From contig NZ_JASDDG010000009.1 in assembly GCF_030407495.1 (NCBI RefSeq), forward strand, positions 43,001-107,000: 64,000 nucleotides of DNA, read 5' to 3'. Position 1 is the stretch's first letter; the number at the start of each line of letters is the position of its first letter. Shown here in pieces: positions 1 to 9,212 of the stretch. The notes beneath the pieces are model-generated. The model worked only from the letters and a program-made list of their open reading frames with translations, had not been told where the DNA came from and ran no database searches. Position numbers and translations under genes: made by a program. The stretch is from Arthrobacter sp. APC 3897 (GTDB lineage Bacteria; Actinomycetota; Actinomycetes; Actinomycetales; Micrococcaceae).

Positions 1-503
1 TTGTGTATTTTGCTGTTGGAATTTACTTCAGCAAGGGGATAAAACAATTAGTGGAGTCAAAAGCTTGCCTCCTGCTGGTCGTGAGCTTGGCTTCCGGAGT
101 CCTATTGACCATGACCCAACGGGCAACAGGGTTGCAATGGCTTGAAGTCTTTACTGCAGTCCCACTTGTGTTCGCAGCTTTCGGACTATGCAGGGTCGCA
201 GGCACTCATACTCCTATTGCACTCGACTATTTGGGCAAGAATACGTTGCCCATCTACGTGTTGCACATTCCGTTACTGGCAATAGTCCATTCTTGCGCAC
301 TAAAAATTTCATTTACGCTCCCTGCCGCTCTTTTTGCTTTACTGCCTATGGTAATCAACATCGTTGTCATTTGGTCCAGTCTCGCGATACACAAATTCAT
401 GTCGAGCATGAACTTAGGCTTCATGTTCGGAACACCGAAGAGCATGCCGGCAGCATCCCTTGGTATGGGCAGGAAGGGCCACGTTCCTCCACTTTCGGCT
501 TAA
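1..503 (+). CDS. Acyltransferase 3 family protein, C-terminal part (partial)
   Basis: This is the C-terminal end of a multi-pass membrane acyltransferase; the gene begins before the window, so the GTG at position 3 is not the real start. About 165 residues are visible, with four or so hydrophobic segments and the motif LGKNTLPIYVLHIPLL, characteristic of the acyltransferase 3 (OafA/WecH-like) family. These proteins transfer acetyl or succinyl groups from CoA donors to sugars at the membrane. The neighbours downstream make and export a polysaccharide, so this one probably decorates it; the acyl group and acceptor cannot be read from the sequence. The catalytic N-terminal part lies outside the window. 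Confidence 0.8.
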   Translation, partial: VYFAVGIYFSKGIKQLVESKACLLLVVSLASGVLLTMTQRATGLQWLEVFTAVPLVFAAFGLCRVAGTHTPIALDYLGKNTLPIYVLHIPLLAIVHSCALKISFTLPAALFALLPMVINIVVIWSSLAIHKFMSSMNLGFMFGTPKSMPAASLGMGRKGHVPPLSA

Positions 504-550
504 CGCGTTTGTAAGCTTTGGATTAATAACCTATAGAAAGTCATGAAAAA

Positions 551-1027
551 ATGGGACCTGAAAAATTATGGTGGTTGTCGACACGGCTCCATCGCAAAAA
601 GCTGACTGTCTTTGCGAAACTCATCAAAGCTACGAATTTCGTTCTATTCAAAACAATACTGCCTTTCGAATGTGACATTCAACCGGACATCAGGCTTTAT
701 CATCGTGGTTTGACGACTGTGGTTCATCCTCGTACCAAGATAGGTTCCAAAGTCAAGATTGGGCACGGGGCAACGATTTCAGGTGGATGGCAAGATGAAG
801 GATCCACTCTGGGAGTTCTCATCGAGGACGGAGTCTTTGTTGGCGCAGGCGCAATCCTGATACCGCGCCACGGCAAGAACCTAACGATCGGTGCTGGCGC
901 TGTGATCGCGGCTGGTTCAGTGGTAACGGACGACGTGCCCCCGGGTGCTAGAGTTGTGGGCCCTAAAGCACGCGTCCTGGAAGGCACAAAAACGCTGAAT
1001 GACAGTCCCGGAGCGGCTGAAGGCTAA
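551..1027 (+). CDS. Hexapeptide-repeat (LbH) O-acetyltransferase, serine acetyltransferase-like
   Basis: A 158-residue protein whose C-terminal two thirds consists of isoleucine-patch hexapeptide repeats (for example VHPRTKIGSKVKIGHGATIS and LTIGAGAVIAAGSVVTDDVP), which fold as a left-handed beta helix and bind acetyl-CoA. The general build resembles the WcaB/CysE-like acetyltransferases found in capsule clusters. In this setting it most likely acetylates a sugar of the exopolysaccharide. The start is uncertain: another ATG at 543 opens only a 20-codon frame, so 551 was kept. Codon use is less GC-biased than in genes after 6.4 kb. Confidence 0.85.
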   Translation: MGPEKLWWLSTRLHRKKLTVFAKLIKATNFVLFKTILPFECDIQPDIRLYHRGLTTVVHPRTKIGSKVKIGHGATISGGWQDEGSTLGVLIEDGVFVGAGAILIPRHGKNLTIGAGAVIAAGSVVTDDVPPGARVVGPKARVLEGTKTLNDSPGAAEG

Positions 1028-1193
1028 CCAGTATGTGAAATAATCGATTCGGCTTGGTCAGTCTTTTTGCATTCAGATCAATGAGTGCAGCCTTTGCCAT
1101 GTGCTCGTGGTGACCCGGACTACCGATTACTATAAGCACTGGAGCGAGTGATGCTTGTATCATTCCCGCGTAAGATCGAGAGGCTAAAATCCG

Positions 1194-2444
1194 ATGGCTG
1201 AGCCAGCAAGTCTAACTGAGCCGTCGATACAACGAGGCCGCGCCGGAGTGCGTGGGAGGGTCGCGACGGTGCTCCTTTGCGTCCTGGTACTGATGAGCGG
1301 TAACCCGTCTTCACTCGCCCCTTGGCTCGGAGGGTATCAATCGATTGTTGCGATGTCTCTCATTGCGATTGTCATATGTTCTCTTATGAATAAGCCCCGA
1401 AATGGGATCAAGATCAGCGGCTTCCTTTGGGTTTTTCTTATCTACTTGAGTTTGAGCTCCTACTCTAGTTCGAACAGTCGTTTAACACTGTACACAGCTG
1501 TCATTTTTGCCTTACTAGCTTTAGCAGTTTTTATGATCGCACGTCATCTCAGCGCGGAGGAAGTCGGAGTTTCTCTGATATATGTTGGAGTTACGGCGCT
1601 CACAGCTTCGCTGATCTTAGAAATTGCAGCTCCCGGCAAAGCACTTGACGCCGGAATGTTGTCTGGGATATATAGTCACAAAAATATCCTGGGTTTTATG
1701 CTGTCCATAGCGTTTACTGCCAACCTTTACGCGTTTGCTTTTCGGAAGATCTGGGTTAAGTACGCAATCGGGCTTTTCCTATTGCTCGGGATCTATCGAA
1801 CAGATTCGACCACGGCGATGTTGGCGTGTGTATTCTCGGCGGCGATCGTCTCTTACTTGCGCCTACACTCCAAGATCGTGAGTAGGTCCGGACGAACAGT
1901 ATTGACCCTGACAATGTTAGCGTTTACGGCTTTTGTTCTCGACACGATACTGAACGAATCGGGGACGATTCTTTCTCTCTTAGGCAAATCCCCGACGCTT
2001 TCGGCACGAACTGGTATTTGGGAATTCGTAACCCATTTATGGCTTCAGCAGCCGTGGAATGGGTACGGTTTCGGAGCTGTCTGGTCCGATGGGTCGCCAA
2101 TGAGAGTATTCATACAGGAATCTCTACGTAATCCTGCTGCCACACATGCTCATAATGGATATCTCGATGTGCTACTGCAAACCGGAATCGTCGGTGCACT
2201 GACATTTTTTTGTCTTATTCTTTCTATTTTTGTAAAAGCATGGAAAACCATCGGGGTAACCAGTCAAGCTTCTAGCGGTCTTCCTTTCGCTCTGATATCG
2301 TTTATGCTCTTCTATAACGTAGCCGAAAGTCGATTTTATAATCCTGCCGGCTGGGCTGTTATCATCATTGCGAGCATTTGCGTGAACGTTATGTCTGCCC
2401 ATAAGCCCAACATTCGAAGCAAAGGAGTACGCATTACATTATGA
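1194..2444 (+). CDS. O-antigen ligase/polymerase-like membrane protein (Wzy-type)
   Basis: A 416-residue polytopic membrane protein with about ten to twelve hydrophobic helices. A periplasmic-type loop carries the motif THAHNGYLDVLLQTGIVG, a hallmark of the Wzy_C/O-antigen ligase superfamily. Such proteins polymerise or ligate lipid-linked repeat units on the outer face of the membrane. The ATG start is preceded by GAGAGG with a ten-base spacer. The stop overlaps the start of the next glycosyltransferase by four bases (ATGA), so the two are translationally coupled. Together with the flippase at 5279 it suggests a Wzx/Wzy-dependent exopolysaccharide route. Confidence 0.88.
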   Translation: MAEPASLTEPSIQRGRAGVRGRVATVLLCVLVLMSGNPSSLAPWLGGYQSIVAMSLIAIVICSLMNKPRNGIKISGFLWVFLIYLSLSSYSSSNSRLTLYTAVIFALLALAVFMIARHLSAEEVGVSLIYVGVTALTASLILEIAAPGKALDAGMLSGIYSHKNILGFMLSIAFTANLYAFAFRKIWVKYAIGLFLLLGIYRTDSTTAMLACVFSAAIVSYLRLHSKIVSRSGRTVLTLTMLAFTAFVLDTILNESGTILSLLGKSPTLSARTGIWEFVTHLWLQQPWNGYGFGAVWSDGSPMRVFIQESLRNPAATHAHNGYLDVLLQTGIVGALTFFCLILSIFVKAWKTIGVTSQASSGLPFALISFMLFYNVAESRFYNPAGWAVIIIASICVNVMSAHKPNIRSKGVRITL

Positions 2445-3220
2445 CTGAACACAGGCTAGGTGCACTATCATTTTCTGGAGAGTCTGCATCAGGGGTGCTT
2501 AGTAAAATTTCTGAGCACATAGACGACGGTTCAACTGAGCCCATGACCGTTATAACGCCTAATATATTTCATCTCAAATTGGCCAGCAAAGATCGCATGT
2601 TGGCTGAATTGTTCAACCTGGCAGATATTCGAGTTCCGGATGGTTGGCCAGTTGCGGCAGCACTAAGGCTGTTCTCAGCATATAAGGGTGGCCGTATAGC
2701 GGGGTCCGATCTATCTTTGGACGTACTTTCGTTGGCCGAGAAACGGTCCTATTCCGTTGGCATCATGGGTGGAAGTGACCACGTACTTGCTCGTGCCTAC
2801 GAGAACATAAGGTTAGAATATCCAAAATTGAAAATTGTAGAGATGTCGGGCAATCTAACTCTCCCAACGAATCCTACCGCGAATTCCAGACGGAACTTTG
2901 TCGAAACCGTTAATATCACGCCTGTAGATATCCTATTGCTATGTCTTGGTGCGCCAAAGAGCGAGGCCCATCTTCAAGCCAGTCGCAGCGACTTGGATGT
3001 AAAGGCCATCCTATGTGTAGGAGCCACTGTTGACTTTCTTGCGGGTAGCGTCAAACGAGCACCCTCCTGGGTACAGAGAATGGGTCTTGAGTGGGCTTAC
3101 AGGCTAGTACAAGAGCCATCTCGTCTTTGGAGGCGGTATTTGAGTAGCGGCATCACTTTCATCACAGTAATAATGCAAGAAATATTGGTGTCTATCCGGC
3201 GCTTAAACAGCAAAGACTAG
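2441..3220 (+). CDS. WecB/TagA/CpsF family glycosyltransferase (GT26)
   Basis: A 259-residue cytoplasmic enzyme of the GT26 family, whose members add an N-acetylmannosamine, N-acetylmannosaminuronic acid or glucose residue to an undecaprenyl-linked acceptor. Signature segments are the N-terminal VITPNIFHLKLAS, the LADIRVPDGWPVAAALRL region with the conserved Asp-Gly, and the GAPKSEAHL plus GVGA-like (CVGATVDFLAGS) motifs followed by RAPSWVQRMGLEWAYRL, the classic GT26 C-terminal signature. It is coupled to the Wzy-like gene upstream. Length is normal for the family (about 240-260). Confidence 0.93.
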   Translation: MTEHRLGALSFSGESASGVLSKISEHIDDGSTEPMTVITPNIFHLKLASKDRMLAELFNLADIRVPDGWPVAAALRLFSAYKGGRIAGSDLSLDVLSLAEKRSYSVGIMGGSDHVLARAYENIRLEYPKLKIVEMSGNLTLPTNPTANSRRNFVETVNITPVDILLLCLGAPKSEAHLQASRSDLDVKAILCVGATVDFLAGSVKRAPSWVQRMGLEWAYRLVQEPSRLWRRYLSSGITFITVIMQEILVSIRRLNSKD

Positions 3221-3240
3221 ATTAAGGCGAACATTTAACT

Positions 3241-4344
3241 GTGTGGAAAAGTTCAAAAAAAATTCCCGAACAGAGACAGACTGTCTATGTCTTTGTGAGT
3301 GCTGCGAAGGAGCCTTGGGGGGCGGAGCGGAGCCTGAGTATCATACTTCACGATAGGCAGAATGAGCTCGCGAAGTCTAGTAAAGTTCTCTGCTTGTCAG
3401 AAAAAACTGCATCTTTTTTCAAGACCGAAGCCATGGTGCGTACAGACCTCATCAATGCCGGCTCAGGACGTATTGCCGCTCTGGTGTCAATGTACAAAAA
3501 CCTGATTAGGCAGCCTTCAGGTTCCTGTATCGTCGTCTTTAGCCTTCAACTCCTGCCGCTTATTCCCATGTTGAGGCTTTCTCATGGGAATAAGTTCCGG
3601 TTGGTAGCGGACATACATGATGCACCGCGGGGCTGGATGGACAGACTCGCATCGGCTGGGTGCGTGCGGTTTGCGCATAGGGCAATCTCCATTAGTAAAT
3701 ATGTATCGAAGCATCTCTGGATGTCCTCTTCAGCTGTTATCGTTCCGAGGCCGATCGAATTACCTGCCAGTAATTGCTGTGTGGAGAGGGCCGATGACGC
3801 TCCCCTCAATATTGGTATCGTTGGGCGTGTCGACCGGGAAAAGCGCGTGGATTTAGCTGTCCGCGCGGTCGGTTCGCTAGTTGCTCGTATGGACGTCAGG
3901 TTGAATGTTTATGGCGCTGCTCATCTGGATTCTGATTACCCGGCAGAACTCCAACAGATGGCCTTACAATTCGATAAACCCTTTGTTAACTTTGCTGGTG
4001 TTAAACAACCCGTTGAGATTTATTCTGAAATAGACGTCCTCGTCGTAGCTAATGAAAATGAACCAAGCGGACGTACTGTCGGAGAAGCGATGATGCACGG
4101 AGTTGTCGTTGTAGCACCGGACGCTGGTGGTGCTGGCGAATTCTTCGAAAGCGGCGTGTCAGGTTTGACATACCGGGCAGGAAGCGAGGAATCACTTGCA
4201 AGGGTCCTAACTGAGCTCGCTGGCTCTCCAGACTTAAGAAATCGGTTGACTAAAAATGCCAAGAACAAGATCGAGCTTGAGCGCGGAACGGATGTTGCCG
4301 TGACGGCTTATAGGAATGCATTGGAAAGTACAGCTGCCAAATGA
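3241..4344 (+). CDS. Glycosyltransferase family 4 (GT-B fold)
   Basis: A 367-residue GT-B glycosyltransferase. The C-terminal Glycos_transf_1 domain is clear from about residue 190: NIGIVGRVDREKRVDLAVRA (donor-domain start), then ANENEPSGRTVGEAMMHGVV with the E-x7-E type catalytic/nucleotide-binding motif, and APDAGGAGEFFESGVSGLTY. The N-terminal half is a weaker acceptor-binding domain. The sugar transferred is unknown. A GTG start was used, 20 bases after the previous stop. The end overlaps the GT2 gene (ATGA), indicating a single transcript. Confidence 0.9.
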   Translation: MWKSSKKIPEQRQTVYVFVSAAKEPWGAERSLSIILHDRQNELAKSSKVLCLSEKTASFFKTEAMVRTDLINAGSGRIAALVSMYKNLIRQPSGSCIVVFSLQLLPLIPMLRLSHGNKFRLVADIHDAPRGWMDRLASAGCVRFAHRAISISKYVSKHLWMSSSAVIVPRPIELPASNCCVERADDAPLNIGIVGRVDREKRVDLAVRAVGSLVARMDVRLNVYGAAHLDSDYPAELQQMALQFDKPFVNFAGVKQPVEIYSEIDVLVVANENEPSGRTVGEAMMHGVVVVAPDAGGAGEFFESGVSGLTYRAGSEESLARVLTELAGSPDLRNRLTKNAKNKIELERGTDVAVTAYRNALESTAAK

Positions 4345-5282
4345 GTCTAACTAACGAATCTATTTCCGTGGTTATACCATCTATTGGGCGCCGGTCGCTT
4401 CAGGATGCATTGGCATCGGTATACAGCCAGACTCTGGTTCCGGATGAAGTCATAGTCTGTAATGATAGTGAGACCGCATTAGACTTGAAAGCTTTCCCGG
4501 ACGTCAAGGTTCTCAGTGTTGGTCCCAGGGCCGGGGGAAACAACGCGAGGATAGCCGGTATGAGGCAGGCAAATGGTGCCTATATTGCGCTGTTGGACGA
4601 CGATGACGCCTGGACACCTGATCATCTGGAGCGGTTGCATCGTTTAGTAGCTACGAATGCTGAAAATGACGTATGGATTGCTTCATCAACCGGGGTTCTA
4701 GCCGATGGCTCTCAGTATCCCGTTCGGATCAAAGATTCGTCCGAGTCACTATCCGAGTACCTCTTCGTGCTAAAGGGTTTTGGGTCTGGGGCAAAAGGAG
4801 CTTTGTCTACCTCTACGCTCCTGTTTCCAGCAGCCCTCGTTGAATTGGTTCCCTGGCGATCAGGCCTACGATTCCACCAGGACCTAACATGGATGTTAGA
4901 CGTCGAAAATATGTTTCCACGTATTGCGATCTGGCAAGATGCAGCGGCGACGGTCACATTCGGGGACACTCCGGGGTCTGTTTCAAAGAGTATAAGCGTT
5001 AGGGATTCGGTTGCTTGGGCTGAGTCGGAAATGCTGTCGACTCAACGCGAGAAAGTGTATATTGATTTTCTCCTTACTCGTTACCCACTTCGTGCGGCTG
5101 CTACGCATGGAGGGGTTTCGGATATCCTATTTGTGTGTAAAAGTGCACTCAGCGCTGGATCTCCTTCGCGCTACAGTGCTTCGTATGCGTTAGCGTATAT
5201 GGCTCGATCTCTCTATAAGCGCCTAAATTCGGGATTTAAAAAGGCGATTATTTCGTTGCGTAAAAAGAGTGCAAGCATTTGA
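4341..5282 (+). CDS. Glycosyltransferase family 2 (GT-A fold)
   Basis: A 313-residue inverting GT-A glycosyltransferase. The N-terminus shows SVVIPSIGRRSLQDALASVY and, about 60 residues later, NNARIAGMRQANGAYIALLD followed by DDD, the nucleotide-sugar and metal-binding DxD motif of GT2 enzymes. The C-terminal 100 residues are not diagnostic. It probably adds one sugar of the repeat unit to the lipid-linked intermediate at the inner face of the membrane. It is coupled at both ends (ATGA with the GT4 gene, TTGA with the flippase). Confidence 0.9.
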   Translation: MSLTNESISVVIPSIGRRSLQDALASVYSQTLVPDEVIVCNDSETALDLKAFPDVKVLSVGPRAGGNNARIAGMRQANGAYIALLDDDDAWTPDHLERLHRLVATNAENDVWIASSTGVLADGSQYPVRIKDSSESLSEYLFVLKGFGSGAKGALSTSTLLFPAALVELVPWRSGLRFHQDLTWMLDVENMFPRIAIWQDAAATVTFGDTPGSVSKSISVRDSVAWAESEMLSTQREKVYIDFLLTRYPLRAAATHGGVSDILFVCKSALSAGSPSRYSASYALAYMARSLYKRLNSGFKKAIISLRKKSASI

Positions 5283-6451
5283 AGTCTCAGTTTATCGCGT
5301 TAGTGCTTACGCGGGCCTTGGGGAGCTTGATGCTCGTAGGTATGGGTGTCTTGGTCGCAAGATGGGCTGGTCCTGCTGATTTCGGTGTGTTGTCCGCAAT
5401 AATTAGCGTTGGTGCTGTGTTGTTCGTGGTCTCAGATTTTGGGATGTCGACATTTATTTCCCGGGCGGTGGCCACGGGTGACAATCCCGGCGTGGCATCG
5501 GCGCTTCGTGTTAATACAATGACAACTGTTGGCGGTGGATTTCTTGCGGTGGCGGCTATCGCTGCCTTTGCTGCTGCAGGTGGCATTTCGTATGGAACGA
5601 TGATGTTGGGGGCCGCGCTGGCCCTCGAAAAGAATACTGATACCGCGTTGAGTATCCCTATCGCTAACGGAATCAAGGCGGTGCCTGCACAATCTCTCCT
5701 GCTCCGCCGATCAGTCGGTTTGTCAGCGCTGCTTATTCTTCATGCGGTAGGGATTGAATCCATTGACTCTTACTCCGCGTCATTTCTGATTGGTTCAATT
5801 TTCGGTCAGGTCCATATGAGGCTGAGTCTTAGGAGCTGGTACGGGCATGGTACTAAACGCTCGGGGCTGCTTCGTGAAGCATTTCCTTTTTTGGTCTCGA
5901 ACGTATCAGCCTCTGCGAGGAATCTCGATACCGCAATAGTGTCTGCTGCGGTCTCTAGCCAGGCAGGCGGTTTGTATGCCGCCGCTCAGAGAATTATTTC
6001 TCCCTTTATGCTGATCCCAGGTGTGATCGCGAGTTTAGTCCTTCCGCACTCCTCAAGAGGGTCAGGAAGAAGGGCGATGGTAATCCTGCATAAACTGGTC
6101 TTGACGCACTTTATTCTTCTTCTCTTAATGGCTGGGGTTGTGCCTTTCGCAGGGCAGTTGATGGTCTTCGTCCTAGGAGACCAGTATGCGAAATCGGCCA
6201 ACATTTTCGTTTGGCTGCTACTAGCGTTTCCGTTCATAGCGTTGTCATCGCCTATGGGTGGAGTCCTGCAGAGTCAAGGCTATGAGAAATTAGTCGCACA
6301 TAACGGATTTTGGTTCGGCATAGCATTGATACCTGCCCTGTGGATCGGTGCATTATTTGGTGGGGCTGTTGGGTGTGCTATCTGCCTGTTCGGTGTCTAT
6401 GCGATCAAATGCTTAGCATTGTATGTATTAGCAAGGAAGCGTCTATTCTAA
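5279..6451 (+). CDS. Polysaccharide flippase, Wzx-like (MATE/MVF superfamily)
   Basis: A 390-residue integral membrane protein with about twelve hydrophobic segments. The N-terminal arrangement ALGSLMLVGMGVLVARWAGP followed by ADFGVLSAIISV is typical of polysaccharide biosynthesis proteins that flip undecaprenyl-linked repeat units outward. The start is TTG, overlapping the TGA of the GT2 gene, and no better start exists in the frame. It is slightly shorter than most Wzx proteins (about 410-480). It closes the exopolysaccharide block and is convergent with the histidine kinase gene 32 bases downstream. Confidence 0.87.
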   Translation: MKSQFIALVLTRALGSLMLVGMGVLVARWAGPADFGVLSAIISVGAVLFVVSDFGMSTFISRAVATGDNPGVASALRVNTMTTVGGGFLAVAAIAAFAAAGGISYGTMMLGAALALEKNTDTALSIPIANGIKAVPAQSLLLRRSVGLSALLILHAVGIESIDSYSASFLIGSIFGQVHMRLSLRSWYGHGTKRSGLLREAFPFLVSNVSASARNLDTAIVSAAVSSQAGGLYAAAQRIISPFMLIPGVIASLVLPHSSRGSGRRAMVILHKLVLTHFILLLLMAGVVPFAGQLMVFVLGDQYAKSANIFVWLLLAFPFIALSSPMGGVLQSQGYEKLVAHNGFWFGIALIPALWIGALFGGAVGCAICLFGVYAIKCLALYVLARKRLF

Positions 6452-6483
6452 AACCGCCGGGGGGCAACTCCCGACTAGTAAAT

Positions 6484-8157
6484 TCAAGATCTTTTTGAAG
6501 AGAGCTCCACCCGAAACGTAGTCCCCACCCCAAGCTCCGACTCCAGCGAAATCAGCCCGCCGTGGGCTTCCACGATGGACTTGGTGATCACTAGGCCGAG
6601 GCCCACGCCGGGAATGGCCGCCTTGCGGACCGAGCCGGTGCGGAAGAATTTGGTGAAGACTTCCAGCTGGTCCAGCACGCTCATGCCCATGCCGGTGTCC
6701 GCCACTTCCATGATCACCGACTCGTCCTGAGCCCAGGCGCGGACGGTCACCACGCCGCCGCCGGGGGAGTACTTGATGGCGTTGGACAGGAGGTTGTCCA
6801 GCACCTGCAGGATCCGCCCGGCGTCCGCCCGCAGGATCAGGTCTCCGGCCAGTTCGCTGCGCAGCTCCACTCCGGCGGCCTGGGCCCGCGGCCCGGCGGA
6901 ATCCAGGGCAATCTCAATCAGTTCGCCCAGCTTCTCCTCGGACAGCACCAGCTGGAGGGAATCGGACGCCGTGGTCAGCAGGTCCGAAACCAGGGTGAGC
7001 AGCCGCTCGGCGTTGCGCTGGACCACCAGCAGGGCGGACGGGATGGGACCGGCCAGGTTCCGGTCCTCTGCCTCCTCCAACGCCAGGTCCAGATACCCGA
7101 GGATGGAGGTCAGGGGAGTGCGCAGCTCATGGGACACGTTGGCTACAAAGTCGTCCTTGGTCTGTAGCGCGTTGACCATGTCCGTGACGTCGGAGAAGGC
7201 GAGCACCGAGCCGTTGAAGGCGCCGTCGTCGTCGGTCACCGGGCGGGCGGCCACGGCCAGGGCACGCTGGCGCTCCCCGGAACCGAGCCACACCACGTAA
7301 TCGGAGAAGGATTCGCCCCGCATGGCACGCTGGGCCGGCCGGGCGTGCGGGGGCACCTGCGTCCTGCGGTCCAGGCCGAAAATTTCCAGCGTCTCTTCCA
7401 CAAAGCTGGTGGTTCCCACCGGCAGGGTGAGCTGGTGGTTGATCACCTGCCGGTTGTTCATCAGGATGATTTTGCCGTGCCGGTCCAGGGCCAGGACGCC
7501 CACATCCACGGTGTCCAGCACGGCGCTGAGCAGTGCGGAACTGTGCCGGCTCTCCAGCAGGCTCTCCTGCAGTTCGGCCTTCGCGGCCCGGAGCTGCTTC
7601 TGCTGTTCCACATTGTCCCGCTCCACGGTGGACACGGTGCCGAAGATGGCCAGCATGATGAAGGGGATCAGCATGGGCGCCGCGAGATCCCGGAGCTCTG
7701 TCTGCCCGGCGGCGAACAGCGGTGACCAGACCACCAGGACGGTGCCGGCAAAGCTGAGCAGCGCCGCCAGCTTGCGTGCTGCACCGGACCAGGCCAGCCA
7801 GAAGACCGGCAGCACGCACAGCAGGCTCAGCCCCGTCACCGAATTGCGTCCGCCGGAGTACAGCAGGCAGATGACGCCGAAATCCAGCAGCGGAATCAGC
7901 CAATACGCCGGGACAAACAGGCGGTCCCAGGGAATGGCGACGGCGGCGGCCGTGGTTACGGCCAGCAGCGCCAGCCCCTGCCGGAACCGCTCTTCGGTAA
8001 ACGTTTCCGGGCTCACCAGCGCCACCAGCGGCAGCGCAATGAGTACGGAGATCACCAGCGGCAGCTGCGTGACGGCTACCTTCAGGCGCAATGACAATTC
8101 GTGGAAATGAGTGCGGATTCCCAGCAGGGTCAGGGCCCGGCGCTCGAAACTGGACAT
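6484..8157 (-). CDS. Membrane sensor histidine kinase with PAS domain
   Basis: A 557-residue sensor kinase. About six hydrophobic helices lie in residues 25-180, followed by a short coiled coil, a PAS-like domain (about 200-325, containing VDVGVLALDRHGKIILMNN), HisKA with the phospho-acceptor His343 in FVANVSHELRTPLTSILGYL, and a HATPase domain with the N box (DNLLSNAIKYSPGGG), G1 (DTGMGM) and G2 (GVGLGLVI) motifs. Start at 8157 was chosen because it matches the topology of its paralogue at 9213-10904; the longer frame to 8460 would run through the response regulator gene on the other strand. Divergent from that regulator, its likely partner. The signal sensed is unknown. Confidence 0.92.
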   Translation of the reverse strand: MSSFERRALTLLGIRTHFHELSLRLKVAVTQLPLVISVLIALPLVALVSPETFTEERFRQGLALLAVTTAAAVAIPWDRLFVPAYWLIPLLDFGVICLLYSGGRNSVTGLSLLCVLPVFWLAWSGAARKLAALLSFAGTVLVVWSPLFAAGQTELRDLAAPMLIPFIMLAIFGTVSTVERDNVEQQKQLRAAKAELQESLLESRHSSALLSAVLDTVDVGVLALDRHGKIILMNNRQVINHQLTLPVGTTSFVEETLEIFGLDRRTQVPPHARPAQRAMRGESFSDYVVWLGSGERQRALAVAARPVTDDDGAFNGSVLAFSDVTDMVNALQTKDDFVANVSHELRTPLTSILGYLDLALEEAEDRNLAGPIPSALLVVQRNAERLLTLVSDLLTTASDSLQLVLSEEKLGELIEIALDSAGPRAQAAGVELRSELAGDLILRADAGRILQVLDNLLSNAIKYSPGGGVVTVRAWAQDESVIMEVADTGMGMSVLDQLEVFTKFFRTGSVRKAAIPGVGLGLVITKSIVEAHGGLISLESELGVGTTFRVELSSKRS

Positions 8158-8278
8158 ATAAAAAACGAACCCCTGATCCTTGACAGCTATAGCTGCGATT
8201 ATAGGGGGAGCCTGTAGTATCTCCGGTAAGGGGAGCGGGTTATCAGAAGGTCTCGCAGGACGGAAAAACACCAAAAAT
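8158..8278. promoter_or_regulatory. Divergent promoter region between kinase and response regulator
   Basis: A 121-bp spacer separates the kinase start (minus) from the regulator start (plus). It is clearly richer in A+T than its surroundings. A perfect TTGACA hexamer (8180-8185) is followed by the 10-bp palindrome AGCTATAGCT (8185-8194) and TATAGG (8200-8205); the spacing to a -10 is shorter than ideal, so the exact promoter is uncertain. Autoregulation by the regulator would be expected but no direct-repeat operator stands out. Confidence 0.35.
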
Positions 8279-9100
<822 letters not shown>

Positions 9101-9212
9101 GTTCTGCAGGCAGCCGTGCGGGGTGGGCGCAGCCGTTCTTCCCGCATCCTGGTTCCTCAGGGCGGCCGCGGAGACCCAGGCACAGGCACCCCACGGCTAG
9201 GCCGAAGGGCCC

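Noticed and set aside
543..605. 20-codon frame from ATG 543 beginning MKKWDLKNYGGC
   Set aside because: It resembles a plausible start but ends at once in TGA and is out of frame with the acetyltransferase; a leader role cannot be supported.
8180..8278. N-terminal extension of the response regulator from ATG 8180
   Set aside because: The extra 33 residues precede the normal receiver start and overlap the TTGACA-containing divergent promoter region.
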